Source of the DNA: DASXMT01 sp036521415
GTDB taxonomy: Bacteria > Actinomycetota > Acidimicrobiia > Acidimicrobiales > RAAP-2
NCBI GenBank assembly: GCA_036521415.1
Contig: DATDHU010000065.1
Location: 1-64,000 of the forward strand
Reading direction: 5' to 3'
DNA: 64,000 nucleotides
Shown piece after piece: positions 49,961 to 58,537 of the stretch (the stretch's first letter is position 1; every line of letters begins with the position of its first letter). Made by a program: the position numbers and the translations under genes. Below the pieces are notes generated by a model that saw nothing but the letters and a program-made list of their open reading frames with translations, did not search any database and was not told the origin of the DNA.

Positions 49961-51037
49961 ATGGAGATCCCCGACGAGCTGCCTATGACCATCCATCACA
50001 ACCACGAACCCGGGCACAGCCACGGCGACCATGGTGCCCACGGTCAGGGCGCTGCCGGGCACGGGCGCCGGTCGTCGAGATGGTCGAAGATCGGTCACAC
50101 CGTGACCCACCTCTTCTGCGGACACGCTCATGCCAGCGCAGAACAGGTAGACGAGAAGTTGGAAGGCGATACAGACGGGCGCCGAGCCGTGGTGTTGAGC
50201 CTGGTCATCCTGGCCGGCACGGCTGCCGGACAGGGCGCAGTGGTGATGGTCTCGGGATCCGTCGCCCTGTTGGGCGACAGCCTGCACAACGCAGCCGACG
50301 CCCTGACGGCGGTGCCTCTTCTGATCGCCTTCGCCTTGGCCCGCCGTCCGGCGAGCAAGCGCTATACCTACGGCTACGGGCGGGCTGAAGACATTGGCGG
50401 GCTGTTCGTGGTGACCATGATCGCCCTCTCATCCGTCCTTGCCGGCGGCGAGGCCATCGACCGTCTGGTCCATCCCAGCGGCGTGACCCACCTGTGGGTC
50501 GTCGCCCTCGCTGCGTTGATCGGGTTCGCCGGCAACGAGGTGGTGGCGCGCTTCCGCATCCGGGTGGGCCGTCGCATCGGGAGCGCCGCGCTGGTGGCCG
50601 ATGGCCTCCACGCCCGCACCGATGGGTTCACCAGCCTGGCCGTGTTGCTCGGCGCCGGCGGGGGGGCACTGGGTTGGCGGGCGGCCGATCCGCTCATCGG
50701 CCTCCTCATCACCGTGGCCATCCTCGGCGTGCTGCGCTCGGCCATCGGCCAGGTCGGAGCTCGCCTCATGGACGCCGTCGATCCCGCGTTGGTCGACCAA
50801 GCCCGTGATGTGGTGACCGAGGTGGCGGGCATCGACGAGGTCCGGGAGCTCCGCATCCGTTGGATCGGCCACACGCTACGGGCTGAAGTCGACGCCACCG
50901 TCGACCCTGGCCTCACCGTGACCGAGGCCCACGACATCGCCCACCGCGCCGAGACCGACCTGCTCGATCAGGTGCGTCGACTCACCGCCGCCACCATCCA
51001 CGCCAGCCCGGCGGGCGCTCATCCTTCAGTGGCCTGA
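49961..51037 (+). CDS. Cation diffusion facilitator (zinc/metal efflux)
   Basis: 358 residues from the ATG at 49961. A TAGGTT lies only four bases before it, so the ATG at 49985 (MTIHHNHEPGHSHGDHGAHG) may be the real start. A His-rich cytoplasmic N-terminus, six TMs and a C-terminal metal-binding domain give the CDF layout. Transport-site ligands appear as DSLHNAADALT (TM2) and ADGLHARTDGFTSL (TM5). The divergent ArsR/SmtB-type gene supports metal-induced expression. Exports zinc or another divalent metal against the proton gradient. Confidence 0.9.
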   Translation: MEIPDELPMTIHHNHEPGHSHGDHGAHGQGAAGHGRRSSRWSKIGHTVTHLFCGHAHASAEQVDEKLEGDTDGRRAVVLSLVILAGTAAGQGAVVMVSGSVALLGDSLHNAADALTAVPLLIAFALARRPASKRYTYGYGRAEDIGGLFVVTMIALSSVLAGGEAIDRLVHPSGVTHLWVVALAALIGFAGNEVVARFRIRVGRRIGSAALVADGLHARTDGFTSLAVLLGAGGGALGWRAADPLIGLLITVAILGVLRSAIGQVGARLMDAVDPALVDQARDVVTEVAGIDEVRELRIRWIGHTLRAEVDATVDPGLTVTEAHDIAHRAETDLLDQVRRLTAATIHASPAGAHPSVA

Positions 51038-51070
51038 TACTGGGTCGGGCTCCTCGTCACCGACGCCGGG

Positions 51071-51235
51071 CTACCAACGGTAGAACCGTCGACTCCCAGC
51101 ACTCTCACCCCGTCCGATGACGAGGCCGACCAGCCACAGGACGAATAGGACGGCTGCAACGACCCACAAGACGTGAATAGCAAAACCTAAGCCAAAGAAT
51201 ATAGCGACCAGAATCAATGCAAGCAGTATCAGCAA
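51071..51235 (-). CDS. Small hydrophobic membrane protein
   Basis: 54 residues beginning MLILLALILVAIFFGLGFAI, with two adjacent hydrophobic segments and a basic end (SRRFYRW). The TTG at 51235 is chosen because GGAGGT lies eight bases upstream; a longer in-frame TTG at 51295 lacks a site. It looks like the short hydrophobic proteins common in actinobacteria. Function unknown; sequence is less GC-rich than its neighbours. Confidence 0.6.
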   Translation of the reverse strand: MLILLALILVAIFFGLGFAIHVLWVVAAVLFVLWLVGLVIGRGESAGSRRFYRW

Positions 51236-51558
51236 CGGAATCGACCTCCCCGTATCCAATGGGTACCCCAATGGTCCCGTGCCTATAGTTCCCAAGACGG
51301 CCCGACCCTAAACGGCAAAACTCAGACCGCAGTGGGGGTGAATGACACGCGTCGAAGCCCCCAAAGAGGCAAGAAGGGAGCTCCGATGACCCGGCAGTGA
51401 AAAGCAAAAAGATCGACCGACAGACCCCCACCGACCGACGGAGGCCCCACGCAGAAACCAAGGTAAGGGCAACAAGGGGTGTACCCCGAAATGAAGGTTC
51501 CGAACCGCAGGTTCGGAAACCTGGCCTCTTCCTCATCTATCCGAGCCCGTTGATGCTG
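51236..51558. other. Intergenic, one hairpin
   Basis: No gene seen. A perfect 9-bp stem, TTCCGAACC-gca-GGTTCGGAA (51498-51518), lies 40 bases past the stop of the minus-strand gene at 51559 and may be its terminator, though only a short T-rich stretch follows. The region is lower in GC than most of the window. Confidence 0.4.
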
Positions 51559-51819
51559 TCACTCGGTGGCCGGTCTTTGTCGTCGTTCTCGGTCAGCATT
51601 GGCACACCGCATCAGCACTTCGACCTCCGAAGGCGGTTCACCCACCAGACCAGCGATCTCGGCCACGCTGAGGTATTCACTGAGCTGCGCGATGATCTCG
51701 GCCCTGTCCTTGGCATAACGTTGCGCGCGAAGGCGCAACGCAACTATCCGCGTGGTAGTACTTCGGAACTCGCTAACCAGACGTTCGACTTTCCCCGATA
51801 TGTAGTTGGTTGCAGCCAT
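51559..51819 (-). CDS. Small helical protein with HTH-like segment
   Basis: 86 residues. The helix-turn-helix-like stretch LSEYLSVAEIAGLVGEPPSE follows an Arg/Lys-rich helix with RIVALRLRAQRYAKDRAEII. It could bind DNA or be a small regulatory protein; no family is recognised. ATG start at 51819 without a good Shine-Dalgarno. Isolated between two small intergenic stretches. Confidence 0.5.
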   Translation of the reverse strand: MAATNYISGKVERLVSEFRSTTTRIVALRLRAQRYAKDRAEIIAQLSEYLSVAEIAGLVGEPPSEVEVLMRCANADRERRQRPATE

Positions 51820-52247
51820 GGATGATTACCCAGTACGGACGACTTCGTTGCGTTACCGACCCGTACATTGCCCGCATCAAGCCGTCCTCAAACACACAAC
51901 CGTGAAGTTCCGGCTCCCGCATCGCTCCTTAGGAGTCCGAATCGCAGGAACCGACAAGGAAGAGCCCGACCCCAGGGGGTTCTTTCCGTTCGGTCTGGGC
52001 GAACGCCAGGGACAGGCCAGGACCTCCTGGCAGGCAGATCAACTGACCTGAAATCATGATCGAGGCCCCACAGGTCGCCGACGCGACGCGGTTTTCTATG
52101 GAAATGTGGAACTATGCGGTGGTCACCTTTCGGCGTTGGGACCTTTGTGCTCAGCTTTTCCGGTGCTCTGAGGATTCCGGCCCACTCCGGTAGGACTCCA
52201 GTCGCTCGTTATGGCACGGCGATGCGATCTCGAACCGGGGGTCACAT
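51820..52247. other. 428-base non-coding stretch
   Basis: No supported ORF. Contains one perfect inverted repeat, GCCAGG-acct-CCTGGC (52016-52031), and is lower in GC. Presumably it holds the promoter of the downstream SDR gene; nothing else is visible. Confidence 0.5.
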
Positions 52248-53069
52248 GTGCCTGGTGCCGTGACCCCCGTGCCCGATCCATTGAGTCTGTCGGGAAAGGT
52301 GGCCGTCATCACCGGCGCCGGAACCGGTATCGGAGCAGAGACAGCCCGGGTCTTCACCCGTCACGGCGCAGCTGGCATCGTCCTGGCCGCCCGAACAGAG
52401 TCGGACATCGAATCGGTCGCGGCCGAGTTGGACGCCATTGCCCACGGGATCGGTAACGACAGGTTCCGCTCGTTGGCCCTGCGGACCGACGTCAAGGACG
52501 AAGACTCGGTTGTGGCCATGGTCGGCCGGACCGTCGAGGTGTTCGACCGAATCGACGTCCTAGTAAACAACGCCGGTGGTACCCGGATGGGCCCTCTGGA
52601 GGAAACGCCGACCAAGGCGTGGGACTCGGTCTTCGCCCTCAACGCCAGGGGGCCGTTCCTTTGCACACGGGAGGTGGGTCAGCACATGATCGGTTCCGGC
52701 GGCGGAGCCATTGTGAACGTCTCGTCCGGAGCCGGGGTCAGCGGCGTCCGGTGGGGCGCCGGGTACAGCGCAGCCAAGTCAGGTCTACAGATGTTCACCC
52801 GGGTGACGGCGGCGGAATGGGGCCGATATGGCATTCGGGCCAACTGTGTCGCCGTCGGGCTGGTGGCATCCGAGCGGGCGGTGGCAGCATGGGACGTCGC
52901 CCACATCGATGCCGAACAGATCAGCCGGGGCGTTCCGCTCGGACGAATGGGCACTCCGGCCGACGTGGCCTATCCCATCTTGTTTCTCAGCAGCCCGGCG
53001 GCATCGTTCGTAAGCGGCCAGGTCTTCTCAGTCGACGGCGGACCCCAGCTGGGAGGCCCGCCGGGTTAG
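52248..53069 (+). CDS. Short-chain dehydrogenase/reductase
   Basis: 273 residues, classical SDR. Cofactor motif ITGAGTGIGAETA, active-site NNAG (LVNNAGGTRMG), the Ser in VNVSSGAG and the YxxxK in GAGYSAAKSG are all intact, and the C-terminal SGQVFSVDGG is typical. Oxidises or reduces an unknown alcohol/ketone with NAD(P). GTG at 52248; two later in-frame GTG codons are possible starts. Monocistronic. Confidence 0.88.
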   Translation: MPGAVTPVPDPLSLSGKVAVITGAGTGIGAETARVFTRHGAAGIVLAARTESDIESVAAELDAIAHGIGNDRFRSLALRTDVKDEDSVVAMVGRTVEVFDRIDVLVNNAGGTRMGPLEETPTKAWDSVFALNARGPFLCTREVGQHMIGSGGGAIVNVSSGAGVSGVRWGAGYSAAKSGLQMFTRVTAAEWGRYGIRANCVAVGLVASERAVAAWDVAHIDAEQISRGVPLGRMGTPADVAYPILFLSSPAASFVSGQVFSVDGGPQLGGPPG

Positions 53070-53085
53070 GTGCCCGGTGGCGTGA

Positions 53086-53268
53086 TCAGGCTCGGGGTGT
53101 ACTCGCTTCCGGCGAGCCCTCGGCCGGTTGGATCAATGGCGGTCCATCAAGTAGCTGATGAGCCAACCTGATGCAATCGGGACAGATATAGACCGCCGGC
53201 GTGGGTCCGGCTACCCCACCCGATCGCCGCAGCCCACAAAAGTTACATGGCACCTCGGCGCTGCCCAT
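53086..53268 (-). CDS. Free-standing ClpX-type C4 zinc-finger protein
   Basis: 60 residues. CNFCGLRRSGGVAGPTPAVYI then CPDCIRLAHQLL matches the N-terminal zinc-binding domain of ClpX (compare CSFCGKSQKQ and CDECIELC in the ClpX of this window), with no AAA+ domain. The ATG at 53268 starts right before the finger. It could be an adaptor-like or competing substrate-binding module for ClpXP; that is inference. A longer in-frame start (53322) adds no conserved residues. Confidence 0.6.
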   Translation of the reverse strand: MGSAEVPCNFCGLRRSGGVAGPTPAVYICPDCIRLAHQLLDGPPLIQPAEGSPEASTPRA

Positions 53269-53375
53269 AGTTGTAGTCTCGCATCCGCGTTGGGTTCCTT
53301 TTGCCAAGTTCGCTCGGCGCACACGGTGTGCTGCCTCCAGCCAAGTCCGCTCTCACGAGGCACGCCGCGGCGCGG

Positions 53376-55622
53376 TCAGTCATTTCGAGCGACCTCGGGC
53401 CCCGTCATCCGGTTGAGGAGCGGGAACGTCGAGGCGATGACCGCGAGCGACGCCGCCAGTCCGCCGAGCACAGTCGCCCAGTAGGCGATCCCCGGGATCC
53501 GGAACGCGATGTCGACTTGCGAGTGGAGATAGAGGGCAGCAGAAACCAGACCGACCACGATCGACACCGCGGCGACGAGCAGGAGCGGCAGCGCACTCTC
53601 CAACGCGACGACGCGGTGCAGGACACCGGTGGAGACTCCAGTGAGCCTGAGTAGGCTGAACGGGCGCTTGCGCTCGCCCAACCCGGCGGCGATGTTCACG
53701 GCAAGGCTGCAAGCGGCGATGATCAGGCTCGCCACGACAACCACGTCGGTCATGTCCTGGATCATCGTGAGAAGGCGCGAGTCATTCGGCTGGAGCCCCT
53801 CGACTACCACCGGAGCTCCTTGAAAGGGGAATGCCCGCTCGAGCGAAGTCCGTGCCTGTTCGAGGGAGCTGGACGACCCGTCCGTGGCGACGACAACTGC
53901 GTCGACGGGAAGACTGGCGAAGTCCGCCACCGGCAGGTGCGCGGACGGCCACACCGTCGAGGAGGAATGCGAGTTGTTCCCAAGAATGTTCTGAAGGAAG
54001 AAGCCGACCGTTGCGCCTGTCGCTCCCGGAGCACACTTGCCGATCGCAGGCGTCCGTGCTAGCTGGTCGCACGCAACTACCCCGGTGGTCGGCTGCTGAT
54101 CGCGGGACGGGCTCTGGTGCATCACCGTCACACCGCGCACCCCGGGCGTCGTGCGGAGCTCGGCCAGCACCTGGCTCGAGACAGAAGGAACTTCGGCGGA
54201 AGCGGGACACCCCGTCGACGAGTAGCTGCAGAACAGGTCGGCGAGGGTGCTCTTTCCGGCACTGCCTCCCTGGGAGCCGCTGGCGGGGACGATCGAGCTC
54301 AATGCTCCGATCGCTGCGCTCGTGACGAAGAGGGCAAGCACGAGCCCGCTGATGAACCGGAAGGCCGCCCGGGGGTTGTCGAGGAGCCGGCGACCGGCGA
54401 TGAGGGTGGCCGGGCGACTGGCCCGGTTGGCCATGAGTCGAGAACCCGCCGTCGTCAACCACGGCCCGGCGAGAACGAGCCCGACCATGAGGAGTACGAA
54501 GCCCAGGAGCAGCTCCAGGAGCTGGCCGCTGTTGCTGCTCGGCTTTCCGGCCGCGTCGAAGTACGCCAGGAGTGCGATGCCGGCGAGGAGCGGGATGATC
54601 CGGAATATCCGCGGTGGGGCGGACGACGCTCGACGACTCACGCCGAGCGGCGATATCTGTACGCGGCGGAGCGCGAGCCACGAAGACACGACCGCGGCGA
54701 TCGGGACGCCGATAACGACGAGCGCGATATCTTCCCAATGAAGCGAGAGGTCGCCCGGAGCGAGGGGTGCTCCGGTGAACGGGACGTGGGTGAGCAGCGG
54801 CCGGAACAGAAAGAAGAGGGCGAAGCCAACTGCCACTCCAGCGATGGCAGCGACCGTCGCCTCCACCGCGGCTATCACCGAGACTTGACGCGGCATGGCC
54901 CCGACGAGGCGCATCGCGGCGAAGCGCTCCTCTCGTCTCGCGGCCGACAGCCGGCTCGCGGTCGCGATCAAGATGAGCACCGGCAGCAACAGGGCCACGG
55001 CTCCACCGACCAAGATCCACTGCAGAACAGCTCCGCTCCCAACGCCGGCGCCGCTCTGGCAGGCGTAGCAGCTGCTCGGCGTCTGCTGAATGCCTCGGAC
55101 CTCGACCGCCCCAGGGACCTGTGAGAGCTGGCGGGCGTCGCGGCCGATGACGATGATCAGCGAGTTCGGGGACGGAAGCGCAGTTGCGCCGATAGTTCCG
55201 ATCTGGCTCCCGGGGAACCGGTCGCGCAGTTCGCTCGCCGGCACGGACTTGATGAGCGTCGCGAGAGCCGGCGACGCGTAGAACTCGCCCGGTCGGGGCA
55301 GGTGCGGAATCCCCGGCGGGACCGGTGCGCTTGGCCCAGCGGCAGCGAGGTCGACGCGCTCGACCGGCTGGTTTTCGAACTGGTCGGCGCTCAGCATCCA
55401 CCAGAGTCGGCCGGGTGTTGCAGTAGTCGACGTCGAACGAGGCGTTTGCGCCGCCGTGTCGAGCCACGCACCACGGTCCGTCTGGGCGTGCAGCCCGTTT
55501 ACGCCTGCGAGGGCCATGAGGAACAGGCCGACACCGAGGGCGACCGCTGCCGCGGTGACGAGCAGGCGCAGCGCCGCTTCGCGACCGCTCTGCAGCGTCA
55601 AGCGGAGACCAAGGCGGATCAC
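53376..55622 (-). CDS. FtsX/MacB-type ABC transporter permease
   Basis: 748 residues, about eight or more membrane segments in two FtsX-like blocks (about 190-360 and 610-735) plus an N-terminal TM (LRLLVTAAAVALGVGLFLMA). Large extracytoplasmic loops lie between them. It has no ATPase domain; the ATPase is the preceding gene. Members move substrates off or signal at the outer face of the membrane, for example antimicrobial-peptide detoxification or lipid removal. GTG start overlaps the ATPase stop (GTGA). Confidence 0.88.
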   Translation of the reverse strand: MIRLGLRLTLQSGREAALRLLVTAAAVALGVGLFLMALAGVNGLHAQTDRGAWLDTAAQTPRSTSTTATPGRLWWMLSADQFENQPVERVDLAAAGPSAPVPPGIPHLPRPGEFYASPALATLIKSVPASELRDRFPGSQIGTIGATALPSPNSLIIVIGRDARQLSQVPGAVEVRGIQQTPSSCYACQSGAGVGSGAVLQWILVGGAVALLLPVLILIATASRLSAARREERFAAMRLVGAMPRQVSVIAAVEATVAAIAGVAVGFALFFLFRPLLTHVPFTGAPLAPGDLSLHWEDIALVVIGVPIAAVVSSWLALRRVQISPLGVSRRASSAPPRIFRIIPLLAGIALLAYFDAAGKPSSNSGQLLELLLGFVLLMVGLVLAGPWLTTAGSRLMANRASRPATLIAGRRLLDNPRAAFRFISGLVLALFVTSAAIGALSSIVPASGSQGGSAGKSTLADLFCSYSSTGCPASAEVPSVSSQVLAELRTTPGVRGVTVMHQSPSRDQQPTTGVVACDQLARTPAIGKCAPGATGATVGFFLQNILGNNSHSSSTVWPSAHLPVADFASLPVDAVVVATDGSSSSLEQARTSLERAFPFQGAPVVVEGLQPNDSRLLTMIQDMTDVVVVASLIIAACSLAVNIAAGLGERKRPFSLLRLTGVSTGVLHRVVALESALPLLLVAAVSIVVGLVSAALYLHSQVDIAFRIPGIAYWATVLGGLAASLAVIASTFPLLNRMTGPEVARND

Positions 55623-56335
55623 CGCAAGGCTCCTTCGGCTGAGGTGGCCTTGCCGTCGCGCACGATCACGTCGCGGTCGGCATAGGCGGCGACGCGCGGT
55701 TCGTGGGTGACGAGGATCACCGTCGACCCCTCCTCACGCGCCGTGCGCGTCAACAGTGCCATGACCAGCTCCCCGTTCAGCGAATCGAGGGACCCGGTCG
55801 GTTCGTCAGCGAAGAGCACGTCGGGATGGGAAACCAGACCCCGGGCGAGCGCGACGCGCTGCGACTGCCCCCCGGACATCTCACCGGTGCGGTGGCGCTC
55901 CATGCCTTCCAGGTCGAGCCGTTCGAACCAGCTGCGCGCCGCACCGAGGGCCTCGTCACGGTGCATGCCACCGAGCAACAGCGGCAGCGCGACGTTCTCC
56001 TCTGCGGTCAGCTCCGGCACGAGCTGACCGAACTGGAAGACGAAGCCGAAGCGATCACGCCGCAGCCTGGAGCGCTCGGCCTCCCGCATGGTGTCGAGCC
56101 GCTGGCCGTCGAAGTAGACCTCACCGGATTCCGGGACGAGGATGCCCGCCAGGCAGTGGAGCAGGGTCGACTTGCCCGAACCGCTCGGGCCCATCACTGC
56201 GACGACCTCGCCCTTGTTCACCCCGATGCTCCCCCCGCGAAGTGCCGGGGTCTCCCCGAAGGAGAGCACGAGTTGTCGTCCCTCGATGATCACACCTCCG
56301 ACCTTGGCCGCTGAGGAAGCGATGGCGACCGTCAT
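55619..56335 (-). CDS. ABC transporter ATPase (LolD/MacB type)
   Basis: 238 residues. Walker A AVMGPSGSGKSTLLHCLAG, Q loop FVFQFGQLVPELTAEENVAL, signature EMSGGQSQRVALARGLV, Walker B DVLFADEPTGSLDS and H-switch VILVTHEP are intact. Partner of the FtsX-type permease. ATG overlaps the padR stop (ATGA). Confidence 0.93.
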   Translation of the reverse strand: MTVAIASSAAKVGGVIIEGRQLVLSFGETPALRGGSIGVNKGEVVAVMGPSGSGKSTLLHCLAGILVPESGEVYFDGQRLDTMREAERSRLRRDRFGFVFQFGQLVPELTAEENVALPLLLGGMHRDEALGAARSWFERLDLEGMERHRTGEMSGGQSQRVALARGLVSHPDVLFADEPTGSLDSLNGELVMALLTRTAREEGSTVILVTHEPRVAAYADRDVIVRDGKATSAEGALR

Positions 56336-56856
56336 GACGCCACCTCCTCGGCGAGCGCCGCTAATCGCGCCGCGGTGAGGTCGATCCAGCGCAGGTCCGC
56401 TTCCAAGTGGAAGAGGCCGTGGTCGGCGAGCAGGGTGTCTATGAGGCTGTCCCGCTGCTTGAGCTCGGTGAGTTCCCGCATTCGCCGGAGGTGCGCGGCC
56501 CGCTGCACATCGAGGTACTCCTCCGCGGGGCGACCGAGCATGAGGGAGAGGACAACCTTCACGAAGAGGTCGGTTTGGAGGTGGGGCTCTGCCGGGATCG
56601 GCTCAGCCAGCCACGCCTCGACCTCGCTCTTTCCGGTCTCGGTGATGGTGTAGCGCTTGCGGTCCGGACCGGATCCGGGCTCAGCACCCCCGGCAATGGC
56701 CTTTCCGTCCCTCGCCAGACGGGCGAGGGTCGCGTACACCTGGCCGAAGGGAAGTGGACGGCCGCGACCGAAGTACACGTCGTAGTCGCGCTTCAGGTCG
56801 TAGCCGTGACTCGGTTCCCGATCGAGCAGCCCGAGCAGGGTCATTGGGACGCTCAT
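56332..56856 (-). CDS. PadR-family transcriptional regulator
   Basis: 174 residues. MSVPMTLLGLLDREPSHGYD is the PadR N-terminus; LPFGQVYATLARLARDGKAI is the recognition helix and DRKRYTITETGKSEVEAWL the wing. A C-terminal helical PadR_C domain follows. First gene of the coupled padR-ATPase-permease operon. The ATG at 56856 lies seven bases after TATGCT; an ATG four codons upstream falls inside that box. Confidence 0.9.
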   Translation of the reverse strand: MSVPMTLLGLLDREPSHGYDLKRDYDVYFGRGRPLPFGQVYATLARLARDGKAIAGGAEPGSGPDRKRYTITETGKSEVEAWLAEPIPAEPHLQTDLFVKVVLSLMLGRPAEEYLDVQRAAHLRRMRELTELKQRDSLIDTLLADHGLFHLEADLRWIDLTAARLAALAEEVAS

Positions 56857-56863
56857 ACCCGCG

Positions 56864-56881
56864 AGCATACTCTGGGTGTAT
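56864..56881. promoter_or_regulatory. padR -10 box with overlapping operator-like dyad
   Basis: TATGCT on the minus strand (56869..56864) is the -10. ATAC-N7-GTAT (56867-56881) overlaps it, in the style of PadR operators (ATGT-like half-sites). Autoregulation is likely. Confidence 0.5.
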
Positions 56882-57313
56882 ACCTGTTGTCAATAGATTG
56901 GACCCAGAAGCTGGCGGTCATCGATATAGAGGTCACGAGGTCCCAGGGAGCCGATCGAGCGCTGCCTCCCCGCGTTCGAGTCCGGGACGCTGCCGAAAAT
57001 CCTGCGCGGCGAGCGCCTCGATGGGCTTGGCATCTAGTGCCATCAAACGTGCGCGACCCATGCGGGGCCCGAGGAGCGGCTTGCCAGCATGGGGCACGCC
57101 TCGGCGAGCGCGCCCGACGCCGACCCGATCGCCGCGATGGGTGATACATCGCGCAGGCACTCATCAACGGCTCTGAGCCGGCACACAAGGCGTTCCCCAA
57201 GGCACTCGCCCACGAATTCGGCGTCGAGGGTCGCGATCGCGTCGTACCGTGGCCACTCCGCTCAGCGGCGATTGACAGGTCCTCGTCTGAGGAAGAAGCT
57301 TGAAACAGAGATT
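56882..57313. other. Intergenic with a coding-like relic
   Basis: No intact gene. A 52-codon frame with no start, 57145-57303 on the plus strand, reads AQALINGSEPAHKAFPKALA then HEFGVEGRDRVVPWPLRSAA, which looks like the end of a lost protein. It runs up to the broken hydrolase at 57314. Confidence 0.4.
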
Positions 57314-57913
57314 ATGGTGCCGGACAGGACCGAACTTCGAGATGGCTACGCTGATCTCGGCGACGTGAGTTTGCACTACGTCGAAGCCGGCGACGGGCCA
57401 TTGATCCTCCTGCTGCACGGCTTCCCCGAGTTCTGGTACGGCTGGCGGCAGCAGATCAAACCGCTCGCGGCTGCGGGATTTCGGGTCGTCGCCCCCGACA
57501 TGCGCGGCTACAACCTCTCATCGCGTCCGAAGGGCGTCAAGGCCTACGCCACTGACCAGCTGGTCGCCGACGTCAGCGGTCTCATCCACGAGCGCGGCGC
57601 CGTTCGCTACATCGAGGCATGGTCGCGGCCAGGCGCAGCGGCCGGGATGATCAACTACTACCGGTCCTCGGTGCGGACCTCGCCGAAGAAGGCCGAAGCG
57701 GCGCTTCGCCCAATCTCGGCGCCCACACTGATCGTTTGGGGGGAGCGCGATCGCTTCCTCGGCCCCGACCTAGCCGAGCCCGACCACGACGATGTGCCCA
57801 ACCTCGACCGCGTCGAGCGCCTATCCGAGGCGTCGCATTGGGTCCATCACGACGAGGCTGAGCGCGTCACACAACTGCTCATCGACTTCTTCGGCCCCGC
57901 CCGCCCGGCCTAA
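57314..57913 (+). pseudogene. Epoxide-hydrolase-like gene with in-frame internal deletion
   Basis: 199 residues, about 90-110 fewer than the usual alpha/beta-hydrolase epoxide hydrolases. The start is intact: oxyanion HGFPEFWYGWRQQIKPLAAA and DMRGYNLSSRPKG. At about residue 98 the sequence jumps from GLIHERGAVR straight to YIEAWSRPGA, which in the family lies far downstream. The missing part includes the nucleophile-elbow motif (HDWGG type) and much of the lid. The acid (WGERDRFLG) and base His (SHWVHHDE) remain. The frame is open throughout, so a protein may be made but should be inactive. Confidence 0.75.
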
Positions 57914-58118
57914 GCGCCGCCAAACGTCGGCAGCTCGCTACTCGGATTCGCACGGTCAGCTGCAACCACTGCCGTCGAGGAGTGCTCCTGAGCGTCACGA
58001 GGGCTGTCATCGCAACGCCTACAACGGCGGCGATGCAGTCAATGCGAGGCGTTCGTGCCCACACAGCGCGCCCGAAACAGCCAGGGGAATGGAGGGCAGG
58101 CCCCTGACCTGGGCATTG

Positions 58119-58192
58119 CGCCCCCGGCAGGAGTCGAACCCGCAACCTAGTGGGTAGAAACCACTTGCTCTGTCCAATTGAGCTACAGGGGC
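58119..58192 (-). tRNA. tRNA-Arg (anticodon TCT)
   Basis: Acceptor GCCCCTG pairs with CGGGGGC; D arm GCTCAATTGGACAGAGC; anticodon loop TTTCTAC (TCT, 58158..58156); T loop GTTCGACTC. No CCA is encoded. Confidence 0.94.
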
Positions 58193-58254
58193 CAGGAAGG
58201 AGAGAATACTCCGGCGATCGGGGCACCCGACGTGTGCCACACTGGTTGCTCCTT

Positions 58255-58329
58255 GGTGGCCGTAGCTCAGTTGGTTAGAGCGCCAGGTTGTGGCCCTGGA
58301 GGTCGGGGGTTCAAGTCCCCTCGGTCACC
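58255..58329 (+). tRNA. tRNA-His (anticodon GTG)
   Basis: Extra 5' G (G-1) opposite C73, as required for tRNA-His; acceptor GTGGCCG/CGGTCAC; anticodon stem CCAGG/CCTGG with loop TTGTGGC (GTG at 58290-58292); T loop GTTCAAGTC. No CCA encoded. Confidence 0.95.
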
Positions 58330-58380
58330 CTCGTTCCTTGGTGACGGCGGGCCCTGTGCCCCCGCCGCCAGGGGATCTTC

Positions 58381-58386
58381 TACAGT
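58381..58386 (+). promoter_or_regulatory. -10 box of tRNA-Lys
   Basis: TACAGT ends six bases before the mature 5' end of tRNA-Lys at 58393, so the transcript could begin at G1. Confidence 0.45.
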
Positions 58387-58392
58387 AACTGC

Positions 58393-58467
58393 GCGCCTCT
58401 AGCTCAATGGCAGAGCAATGGACTCTTAATCCACAGGTTCCGGGTTCGAATCCCGGGGGGCGCACCA
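58393..58467 (+). tRNA. tRNA-Lys (anticodon CTT)
   Basis: Acceptor GCGCCTC/GGGGCGC, anticodon loop CTCTTAA (CTT at 58425-58427), T loop GTTCGAATC, discriminator A and encoded CCA. The anticodon stem has one A-C mismatch at its base. Confidence 0.94.
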
Positions 58468-58537
58468 CCTGGCCACAACCACCACACGCCGAGACACCAC
58501 CTCACCGCCGTGATACGTCGCGATGACCTCGGTCCCA

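Noticed and set aside
51498..51518. Functional RNA or attenuator
   Set aside because: A simple hairpin with no conserved context; I kept it only as a possible terminator in the intergenic note.
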